Part shown: in pieces, positions 1 through 5,932 of the stretch
Position numbering within the stretch: the first letter of the stretch is position 1
Layout of the letters: each line of letters begins with the position of its first letter
Source of the DNA: Bacteroidota bacterium
GTDB taxonomy: Bacteria; Bacteroidota; Bacteroidia; Bacteroidales; UBA10428
Assembly: GCA_024640925.1 (NCBI GenBank)
Contig: JAHEEB010000070.1
Span: 1 to 10,377 of the forward strand
DNA length: 10,377 nt
Reading direction: 5' to 3'
Translations under genes and position numbers: made by a program
The notes under the pieces: generated by a model
The model's input: the letters and a program-made list of their open reading frames with translations, nothing else
Database searches by the model: none
Told to the model about the DNA's origin: nothing

Positions 1-1
1 A

Positions 2-388
2 GGCAAACTTGTCACTGTTGCTTTTGGCAATTTGTTGAGTACAATTGAAATTGGTAAAATTGAGTTGAGCGAGACCCAGGAAAAACCAAAGGTCTCAAGG
101 GGAGTAAGAATTTCACAATCAATTACCGATAAGAAACTAAATTTCAGGGCCGAAATTGATGTGAGGGGAAAACGTGGCGATGAGGCACTTTCCACGATTC
201 AACAATATGTCGACGAAGCGATTATGGCAGGGAACAGGGAAATTTCTATTTTACATGGCAAAGGGAATGGTATTCTCCGACAGCTCATCCGTGATTATTT
301 GTCAACTCTTGGCTTTGTTAAATCTATATCCGACGCGCATGCCGACAGAGGAGGAGCAGGGATAACCAATGTAATTTTTGATTACTAG
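2..388 (+). CDS. mutS2: MutS2 endonuclease, C-terminal part with Smr domain (5' partial)
   Basis: The reading frame is open from base 2 and enters from outside the window; the last 128 residues are visible. The first residues (GKLVTVAFGN, then a short beta-rich stretch) fit the small KOW-like region that precedes the Smr domain in MutS2. Residues about 50-128 of the visible part form a complete Smr domain: IDVRG (52-56, the LDLRG-type motif), HGKGNG (85-90) and the C-terminal GGAGITNVIF strand. MutS2 is a MutS-family ATPase known for suppressing homologous recombination and/or for ribosome-collision rescue in other bacteria; the Smr domain is the nuclease part. The MutS ATPase core lies upstream and is not seen, so a stand-alone Smr protein is not strictly excluded, but the upstream in-frame sequence argues against it. 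A TTG at 32 could be mistaken for a start, but the frame clearly continues upstream. The next gene begins 3 nt after the stop. Confidence 0.9.
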   Translation, partial: GKLVTVAFGNLLSTIEIGKIELSETQEKPKVSRGVRISQSITDKKLNFRAEIDVRGKRGDEALSTIQQYVDEAIMAGNREISILHGKGNGILRQLIRDYLSTLGFVKSISDAHADRGGAGITNVIFDY

Positions 389-391
389 CCT

Positions 392-1684
392 ATGAAAAAG
401 ATACTTATATATTCTCCCATAATATCGAATAGACTGACCTATTCCTGCAATATTGTTTTCAATCATATTCTAAAATGCGAATATCAGTTGACAGATTCAA
501 TGCCTGATTTTGACACAGACAGCTTTATCGTAAATTATTCTCACGAGCCACAAAAGGATTCATTTCATATTCTGCCCTTTGGATTGCTTGAGCAGAAGGG
601 AGTAAAAATACAAGATATAAAAACAGGTGAATACAATGGAATAGTAACTATATTCTCTTCTGAAACCGGTGATATGCCTTTTGATATCTTTTCTGCTGTC
701 TTTTATATGGTAAGCAGATACGAAGAATACTTACCTTTTGTACCCGATCAACATGGTCGTTTCAGGGCAGAAGATGGCATCGCTTATAAACACAAATTTC
801 ACAACATACCAATAGTCGATTTGTGGGTAAAAAAATTATCTGAATTAATTGAAATACCCTTTCCATACGATAATTATAAGTTTCAGTTAACTATCGATGT
901 AGATTGTCCATGGAAATACAAAGGACAATCATTATTCCGAACATTTCTCCGTATGGGAAAGATGCTTTCTACCGGGCATTTTAAAGATTTTTCTGAGGCT
1001 TTTGCAGTTCTTTCAGGCAGGAAACCTGATCCCTGGTTTACTTTCGATTACCTCGATACAATTGAAAAACAGCTGAAAAATCCAATCCAGTATTTTATCT
1101 TGTTTGGGCAGAAACGACCCCATGATACGGCTCCTTCAATACACAAAAAAGATTTCAAAAAACTGGTTAATCGTTTGGGTACAAAGCAGAAAATCGGAAT
1201 TCATCCTTCTTATGCTTCCTATGCTTCAGTTAAAGAGCTGGAAAAGGAATATTATTCAATGTCATATATTATTAAAAATAAGATACAGCGAAGCAGGCAA
1301 CATTATCTAAAAATGAAATTTCCTGAAACGTTCAGAAATCTTATTAGGTTGGGCATCAGGCAGGAATTCAGTATGGGCTGGGTCAGTCAGGTTGGCTTCC
1401 GGGCAGGTATTGCCAGATCGTTTCCATTCTACGATCTGGAAAAAGAGAAAGAAACACATTTAATTTTGGTTCCTTTTTTTGCAATGGATCGTTCCATGAA
1501 AGATTATATGAATATCGACAGGACAAAAGCACGGGAAGAATTGATGATATTGGTTAACAGAGTAAAAGAGGTTAGCGGACAGTTTTGCATGCTGTGGCAT
1601 AACGATAGCATTTCCGATGCAGGAGAATGGAAGGGTTGGAGGGAAATATTTGAAGAAATGGTAAAATATGCAGAACCAGATTAG
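392..1684 (+). CDS. Polysaccharide deacetylase (CE4/NodB-like) family protein with divergent N-terminal domain
   Basis: This 430-residue protein has two parts. Residues 1-160 form an N-terminal domain that I associate with the DUF7033-type region found ahead of CE4-like domains in Bacteroidota. Residues about 163-425 form a NodB-like barrel. Motifs seen are TIDVD (167-171, equivalent of the TFDDG catalytic-base/metal motif), GIHPSY (269-274), RQHY (302-305), SMGW (327-330), FRAG (336-339) and LWHN (401-404, equivalent of the final LxH motif). The canonical H-(S/T)-x-x-H metal motif is only half present: H271 is there but the position four residues on is alanine. The likely role is removal of acetyl groups from a polysaccharide or glycan intermediate, but the altered metal site makes the exact reaction uncertain. 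There is no signal peptide, so it is predicted cytoplasmic, unlike most peptidoglycan or chitin deacetylases. The ATG lies 3 nt after mutS2 and no clear Shine-Dalgarno sequence precedes it. Its 3' end overlaps the next gene by 17 nt. Confidence 0.85.
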   Translation: MKKILIYSPIISNRLTYSCNIVFNHILKCEYQLTDSMPDFDTDSFIVNYSHEPQKDSFHILPFGLLEQKGVKIQDIKTGEYNGIVTIFSSETGDMPFDIFSAVFYMVSRYEEYLPFVPDQHGRFRAEDGIAYKHKFHNIPIVDLWVKKLSELIEIPFPYDNYKFQLTIDVDCPWKYKGQSLFRTFLRMGKMLSTGHFKDFSEAFAVLSGRKPDPWFTFDYLDTIEKQLKNPIQYFILFGQKRPHDTAPSIHKKDFKKLVNRLGTKQKIGIHPSYASYASVKELEKEYYSMSYIIKNKIQRSRQHYLKMKFPETFRNLIRLGIRQEFSMGWVSQVGFRAGIARSFPFYDLEKEKETHLILVPFFAMDRSMKDYMNIDRTKAREELMILVNRVKEVSGQFCMLWHNDSISDAGEWKGWREIFEEMVKYAEPD

Positions 1685-2576
1685 ATACATTCAACATTTG
1701 CAAATTGATAAAGAGAAATGGGATAGGTGTATTTCTTCTTCAGATAACTATCAGATTTATGCTTTTTCATGGTATTTGGATATTGTCACTCCTGATTGGG
1801 GTGCGCTTATTATCGAAGATTATGAGGCGGTAATGCCCTTGCCTGTAAAACGTAAGTTTTTCATTAAATATTTAATTCAGCCTTTGTTTACACAGCAATT
1901 GGGAGTATTTGGCATTATTAAGGACGGTTATGTAAAGAGGTTTCTGCAAGAGTCGGAAAAACATTTTAAGTTCATCCATTTGAACATGAATTTTTTAAAT
2001 TTATCTGAGATGGATAACTGGTACAAAATCAACAACAATTATACACTTTCACTATTTAAGTCCTATTCCGAATTAAGAAAAAACTATTCAGAAAGCCACT
2101 GTAAAAATTTAAGACGTTCTATAAAGAATAATCTAAAATTCAATAAAACATTAGATTATCAAACAATTTCATCTTTTATTGTAGAAGAGTTAAAAGATCA
2201 TGATAAAAACATCAAAGCAAGTGCTGAAACTTTACTGGGCAAGCTGGCTTCAATACTCCACGAGAATTGCACTTCCGAAGTTTATGAAGTAATGTATGAA
2301 GACACCCGTGTTGCTGCAGGCATTTTTATATCTTACAATAAACACATTGTTTGTCAGTTTATTGCTAATGAGCAGGGTAAAAAAATGAAAGCTCTGTTTT
2401 ATTTATTGGATCAATACATAATCCTTCATGCTAATCAGAATTCAATACTTGATTTTTCCGGTTCAAATATTGAAAGCATTGCCTATTTCTTTTCCGGATT
2501 TGGCGCTACTGTTTCTCATTACCCATCCTTTAAATCCAATAATCTGCCATGGTATTTAAAGTTGGTAAAAAAATAA
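1668..2576 (+). CDS. GNAT/FemAB-like acyltransferase superfamily protein
   Basis: This 302-residue soluble protein has no signal peptide or membrane segment. It resembles a Bacteroidota family of double-GNAT (FemAB-like) proteins. The N-terminal half has the conserved AFSWYLDIV (32-40), the acidic DYEAVMPLPV stretch (51-60) and QPLFTQQLGVFG (71-82). The C-terminal half ends with the family-typical DFSGSNIESIAYFFSGFGA (262-280), which would form the last strand and helix of an acyl-CoA N-acyltransferase fold. Members usually transfer an acyl or aminoacyl group to an amino sugar or peptide; the donor and acceptor here are unknown. A deacetylase gene followed directly by an acyltransferase gene suggests exchange of the N-acyl group on a sugar, which is an inference. 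The ATG at 1668 lies inside the 3' end of the deacetylase gene (17-nt overlap), and conserved-looking residues begin at once, which supports this start. The next gene follows after 1 nt. Confidence 0.75.
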   Translation: MQNQIRYIQHLQIDKEKWDRCISSSDNYQIYAFSWYLDIVTPDWGALIIEDYEAVMPLPVKRKFFIKYLIQPLFTQQLGVFGIIKDGYVKRFLQESEKHFKFIHLNMNFLNLSEMDNWYKINNNYTLSLFKSYSELRKNYSESHCKNLRRSIKNNLKFNKTLDYQTISSFIVEELKDHDKNIKASAETLLGKLASILHENCTSEVYEVMYEDTRVAAGIFISYNKHIVCQFIANEQGKKMKALFYLLDQYIILHANQNSILDFSGSNIESIAYFFSGFGATVSHYPSFKSNNLPWYLKLVKK

Positions 2577-2577
2577 G

Positions 2578-3741
2578 ATGTTGATGGTTCAAAGTCGAAA
2601 ATATAGAGTGTTATTTATTTCTAGTTGGTATCCGACACGGATTTCAATGACAAATGGCGATTTTATTCAACGGCATGCATTGGCGGTTTCAAGCATTCAT
2701 GATGTGGTGTTTTTACATGTTCAATATGATAAGTTTCAAAAGGAGAGGGAACAAATTCATTATAATTCAAAAGATAATTTCCGTGAAGTGATTATTTACT
2801 TCAATGTTAATCTTAACCTTTTTAAACCGCTTTTTTATTTTTGGTATTATTTGAAAGGATTCCATATAATCAGAGAACTTTATGGAAATCCTGATCTTAT
2901 ACATGCGAATGTTATATTTCCTATTGGATTCATAGCGCTGTTTTTAAAATTCCGATATCGTTTGAACTATATTATTTCGGAACACTGGTCTATCTATCTT
3001 TCTAATTCAAGCAGAAAAGTTGGTTTTGTGCAGAAGGTTTTCGATAAGATGGTTGTCCGTAATGCATTTGCTGTTTGCCCGGTAACAGAAAACCTTGCAG
3101 ATTCGATTAAATCACATGGGTATAAGGGACGTTTTATCGTTGTTCCGAATGTCGTCAATGTCGAAAGTTTTAATTTTTCTTGCACAGATAAGAAAGTAAA
3201 GAAACACTTTTTGCATGTTTCATCCCTTCAAAATGCTTCAAAAAATATCTCAGGATTGCTTCATGCAATAAAGATGCTTACGGAAATACGACGGGATTTT
3301 GTTTTAAATCTGGTTGGTGGCGATGAACTGGAAGAGCATAAAACTCTGGCAAAAGAATTGAAAATAATAGACAATTATGTCATTTTTCATGGAGAACAAC
3401 CTCATGAAAAAATCGCAGAATACATGCAACAGAATAACTTTTTTGTGTTGTTCTCTAATTACGAGAGTCTGCCATGCGTAATAATAGAGGCTATGGCTTG
3501 TGGCCTGCCAATTATATCTACAAATGTGGGTGGTATTAAGGAACATGTATCTGAGTTTAATGGAATACTCATTTCTCCAAAAGACGAGCAATCGTTGGTT
3601 AAGGCAATTAATAATATGTTGGATAATTCTGATACGTATAACAGGGAACGTATTCGTGAATATGCTATAAAGACATTTAGCGAAGAAGCTATTGCATCAG
3701 ATTTTAATTCCATCTATAACCAAATGACAGGCAATGTTTAG
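2578..3741 (+). CDS. Glycosyltransferase family 4 (GT-B fold)
   Basis: This 387-residue retaining glycosyltransferase has the GT4 layout. The N-terminal acceptor domain starts with VLFISSWYPT (11-20) and NGDFIQRHA (26-34), typical of GT4 enzymes in exopolysaccharide clusters, and continues with DLIHAN (106-111) and SEHW (134-137). The linker carries VVPNVVNVESF (188-198). The C-terminal nucleotide-sugar domain has FLHVSSL (211-217), NLVGGDE (244-250), the FHGEQPHEKI segment (270-279) and the EX7E motif with E296 and E304 in YESLPCVIIEAMACGLPII. It probably adds a hexose from a nucleotide-sugar donor to a lipid-linked glycan at the cytoplasmic face of the inner membrane. Donor and acceptor cannot be named from sequence. 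It has two closely spaced possible starts (Met1 at 2578 and Met3 at 2584). The first is 1 nt after the upstream stop and favours re-initiation. The 3' end overlaps the flippase gene by 8 nt. Confidence 0.92.
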   Translation: MLMVQSRKYRVLFISSWYPTRISMTNGDFIQRHALAVSSIHDVVFLHVQYDKFQKEREQIHYNSKDNFREVIIYFNVNLNLFKPLFYFWYYLKGFHIIRELYGNPDLIHANVIFPIGFIALFLKFRYRLNYIISEHWSIYLSNSSRKVGFVQKVFDKMVVRNAFAVCPVTENLADSIKSHGYKGRFIVVPNVVNVESFNFSCTDKKVKKHFLHVSSLQNASKNISGLLHAIKMLTEIRRDFVLNLVGGDELEEHKTLAKELKIIDNYVIFHGEQPHEKIAEYMQQNNFFVLFSNYESLPCVIIEAMACGLPIISTNVGGIKEHVSEFNGILISPKDEQSLVKAINNMLDNSDTYNRERIREYAIKTFSEEAIASDFNSIYNQMTGNV

Positions 3742-5017
3742 AAATATATCAAATACCTTTCTTTCGCGTTTTTTAGCATCTTTTATTGGTTTGATTGTTG
3801 CAATCATCATTTCAAACTATCTGGGAGCCGAAGGTCGTGGCGAACAAGGACTTATACTTACAACAATTACTTTAATAACAATCGTTTCAGCTATAATAGG
3901 AGCTGGTTCAATCACTTATTTATCTCCAAGGTTGCCAATGCGGAAATTAATACTTCCGTCCTATCTCTGGAGTTTTATTGTAGTCTTGATATTGATTGTA
4001 TCCATTCCATTTCAGAATTTCTTTAGTATTTCCATCTGTATTCACATAGCAATACTAAGCCTTATTTTATCAGGAACGCAGATTCAAACAGGAATTTTAT
4101 TAGGAAGAGAGAAGATCTTACAGTCAAATTATATTCAATTGTTTTCTTCCGTTTTGTTTTTAATTAGTATAGTAATTTTCTTTGTCTTTTTTAAAACCAG
4201 GTCAATTCAATCCTATATATATTCCCTTTATATAAGTTATATTCCGCCCTATTTACTTAGTGTTTTCTATGTTGTTAAACTGCCATTCCAATCATTACCA
4301 ATATCAGATATTTCATATTTCGATTCATTTAAAAAAATAGCTCGTTATGGTTTATTAAACCAGCTGGATGTTTTTGTGCAAATGGCAAGTTTCCGGATTA
4401 GTTATTACCTTATCGATTATTATATTGGAAAAGATGAGGTAGGTGTTTATTCCAATGCGGTATCAATTATCGAATCTATATGGATGATAAGCCGGAGCAT
4501 CTCTATGGTTCAACATGCCAGAATTGTTAATTCCACTGATATAAACTATTCTAAGGACTTAACTGTTACACTTCTGAAAATTTCCAGCTTGCTGGTATTT
4601 GTTGCATGCATTACCCTGCTTATAATACCATCGGGTTTTTATGTTTTTCTGTTTGGAGACGATTTTGCAGGAGTAAAAACAATTATTTTAACTTTTCTTC
4701 CGGGAGTATTGGTTTTTAATGCCTCATTTGTGTTAAGTGCTTTTTTCGCTGGTATAGGCAAGTATGAATACAATGTAATTGCCAGTTCGGTGGGGCTAAT
4801 AGTTACGATTGTTACACTGATTATACTTATACCTATTATGGGAGTTATTGGGGCAGGAATAACCGCTTCGATTTCCTATATTTCCGTTACCCTGATTAAA
4901 TCTCTTTTCCTGCTTAATAAATATAAGGTTCCAATTAAAGAAATGGCATTAAAAAAGAGAGATATCGAACTTATCAGAACTTTTTTCTCATTTAAGAATT
5001 TTATACGATCAAGATAA
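3734..5017 (+). CDS. Wzx-type oligosaccharide flippase (MOP superfamily polysaccharide biosynthesis protein)
   Basis: This 427-residue, very hydrophobic protein has about 12 predicted membrane helices by eye, near residues 10-28, 38-56, 74-92, 98-113, 134-153, 160-182, 205-230, 240-260, 279-298, 316-338, 346-366 and 369-394. Family motifs are NYLGAEGRGEQGL (28-40) between the first two helices, IGKDEVGVYSNA (231-242) opening the second half, and LFGDDFAGV (306-314). Proteins of this type move undecaprenyl-linked oligosaccharides from the cytoplasmic to the periplasmic face of the inner membrane. It is slightly shorter than many Wzx proteins, but both six-helix halves are present, so it does not look truncated. 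The short basic C-terminus (KKRD, then RTFFSFKNFIRSR) is cytoplasmic in this topology. It starts inside the end of the glycosyltransferase gene (ATGTTTAG overlap, 8 nt) and is the last gene of the run; its stop is 2 nt from the convergent ftsE stop. Confidence 0.88.
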   Translation: MFRNISNTFLSRFLASFIGLIVAIIISNYLGAEGRGEQGLILTTITLITIVSAIIGAGSITYLSPRLPMRKLILPSYLWSFIVVLILIVSIPFQNFFSISICIHIAILSLILSGTQIQTGILLGREKILQSNYIQLFSSVLFLISIVIFFVFFKTRSIQSYIYSLYISYIPPYLLSVFYVVKLPFQSLPISDISYFDSFKKIARYGLLNQLDVFVQMASFRISYYLIDYYIGKDEVGVYSNAVSIIESIWMISRSISMVQHARIVNSTDINYSKDLTVTLLKISSLLVFVACITLLIIPSGFYVFLFGDDFAGVKTIILTFLPGVLVFNASFVLSAFFAGIGKYEYNVIASSVGLIVTIVTLIILIPIMGVIGAGITASISYISVTLIKSLFLLNKYKVPIKEMALKKRDIELIRTFFSFKNFIRSR

Positions 5018-5053
5018 TTTTACATTAGTAATTCCATAGGAATATCATCTTGA
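5009..5053. other. Inverted repeat across the convergent gene ends
   Basis: TCAAGAT (5009-5015) is matched by ATCTTGA (5047-5053), a perfect 7-bp inverted repeat with a 31-nt spacer. The spacer holds a smaller hairpin, ATTCC-ATA-GGAAT (5031-5043). The structure spans the end of the flippase gene and the last codons of ftsE. No T-run follows on either strand, so it is not a standard intrinsic terminator. It is the only symmetric element I see where two convergent transcripts must end. Confidence 0.2.
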
Positions 5054-5721
5054 ACTTCATTCAGTTTGCCACCTTCACATTTAAGTGTCCTTGCCGGGTA
5101 TTTTTTTAGTAAATTATAATTATGTGTGGCCATCACAACGGCTCTGCCGGCAGACTGTATTTCAATTAAAATCTGCATAATCTGCTCAGATGTTTCAGGA
5201 TCAAGATTACCAGTAGGTTCATCAGCAAGGATTATTTCGGGATCATTCAGCAGCGATCTGGCAATAACTACACGCTGTTGCTCGCCACCCGAAAGCTGAT
5301 GGGGCATTTTGTGGCCCTGAAATTCAAGCCCAACTTTAGTTAGAACCTCTTCAATTCTTTTGTCAATATCCTTTTTATTCGTCCAACCGGTTGCCCCCAG
5401 GACAAATTTAAGATTTTCGTAAACCGAACGGTCAATGAGTAATTGGAAATCCTGAAATACTATTCCTAACTTCCTTCGAAGCTGAGGTATCTGGTGGCGT
5501 TTTATATTTTCAATTTTAAAATCAGCAACAGTTGCAAATCCTTGTTTCAGAGGAATTTCGGCATTGATCGTTTTAATGAGGCTGGTTTTGCCACTCCCTA
5601 CTTTGCCAATCAGGTAAATAAACTCATTTTTGCCAACCTCAAAGTTTACATCGGAAAGTACAAGGTGATCATCATGAAAAATAGCGGCCGATTCAAAACT
5701 AATTATACTATCTATTGACAT
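5020..5721 (-). CDS. ftsE: Cell-division ABC transporter ATP-binding protein FtsE
   Basis: This 233-residue ABC ATPase has every nucleotide-binding motif: Walker A GKVGSGKT (39-46), Q-loop Gln90 in VFQDFQLL, signature LSGGEQQR (143-150), Walker B IILADE (163-168), D-loop and switch His200 in ATHN. The stretches RRKLGIVFQDFQLL, DRSVYENL and DEPTGNLDPETSEQIM are characteristic of FtsE rather than of MacB or LolD relatives. FtsE pairs with the membrane protein FtsX at the division site and, in several bacteria, controls periplasmic peptidoglycan hydrolases by ATP hydrolysis. No ftsX is next to it here. Bacteroidota often encode the two apart, so this is not itself evidence of loss. The C-terminal tail after about residue 220 (NEVQDDIPMELLM) is not part of the ABC core. 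The gene is monocistronic within the window, convergent with the flippase and divergent from the TPR gene. A good promoter lies upstream, and a purine-rich AAAGAAGAAAAAT precedes the ATG. Confidence 0.9.
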   Translation of the reverse strand: MSIDSIISFESAAIFHDDHLVLSDVNFEVGKNEFIYLIGKVGSGKTSLIKTINAEIPLKQGFATVADFKIENIKRHQIPQLRRKLGIVFQDFQLLIDRSVYENLKFVLGATGWTNKKDIDKRIEEVLTKVGLEFQGHKMPHQLSGGEQQRVVIARSLLNDPEIILADEPTGNLDPETSEQIMQILIEIQSAGRAVVMATHNYNLLKKYPARTLKCEGGKLNEVQDDIPMELLM

Positions 5722-5746
5722 ATTTTTCTTCTTTGTTGCGGCCTAA

Positions 5747-5775
5747 ATTATAATAATTTCCCCAATCAAAGTCAA
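5747..5775 (-). promoter_or_regulatory. Probable ftsE promoter
   Basis: Read on the minus strand, TTGACT (5775-5770) and TATAAT (5752-5747) are separated by exactly 17 nt, a near-consensus classical sigma70 promoter. The same sequence also gives a TTG about 20-22 nt from TATAATTT/TAATTTAG, which loosely fits the Bacteroidota TTG...TAnnTTTG pattern. The expected start site near 5740 would give a leader of roughly 20 nt before the ftsE ATG at 5721. Confidence 0.55.
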
Positions 5776-5824
5776 TGTTGTTTGCTAAAGTTATCAGACA
5801 ATTAAGGGTGTTGTTTTAATCTGA

Positions 5825-5858
5825 TGTTAATGTTCGTTAAAATGTTATTTTTTGTTAA
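5825..5858. repeat. Spaced GTTA repeats in the divergent intergenic region
   Basis: TGTTAA (5825-5830), CGTTAA (5835-5840), TGTTAT (5843-5848) and TGTTAA (5853-5858) share GTTA, with start-to-start distances of 10, 8 and 10 nt. This is close to one helical turn, so a protein could contact one DNA face. The region is AT-rich and the unit is short, so chance is a real alternative. Confidence 0.25.
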
Positions 5859-5864
5859 TTAAAA

Positions 5865-5874
5865 TACCATGGTA
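5865..5874. promoter_or_regulatory. Palindrome TACCATGGTA, possible operator
   Basis: This is a perfect 10-bp palindrome in the 211-nt space between ftsE and the TPR gene. It lies 26 nt before the candidate -7 element at 5900, so it would sit near the -35 region of the rightward promoter. About ten such palindromes are expected by chance in 10 kb, so only the position makes it notable. Confidence 0.2.
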
Positions 5875-5899
5875 CAAAATAAACTGCATTCATATTCCG

Positions 5900-5907
5900 T
5901 AATTTTA
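5900..5907 (+). promoter_or_regulatory. Candidate -7 element for the TPR/barrel operon
   Basis: TAATTTTA matches the Bacteroidota -7 consensus TAnnTTTG at all fixed positions but the last. It lies 26 nt before the ATG at 5933, a plausible leader length. No TTTG or TTG is found at the expected -33 distance; the nearest TTG (5852-5854) is 45 nt away. The call is therefore weak, but a promoter for this operon must lie in the intergenic region. Confidence 0.3.
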
Positions 5908-5932
5908 CAGACGAATAAATTAAGTCATTATT

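Noticed and set aside
5677..5691. A 14-nt identical string (AAAATAGCGGCCGA) shared between ftsE and the barrel gene (near 10038-10051)
   Set aside because: It falls in different reading contexts inside two unrelated coding regions. One match of this length in 10 kb is plausible by chance, and there are no further copies or flanking similarity.
5855..5862. TTAATTAA palindrome
   Set aside because: An 8-bp all-AT palindrome is expected by chance in such an AT-rich intergenic region.
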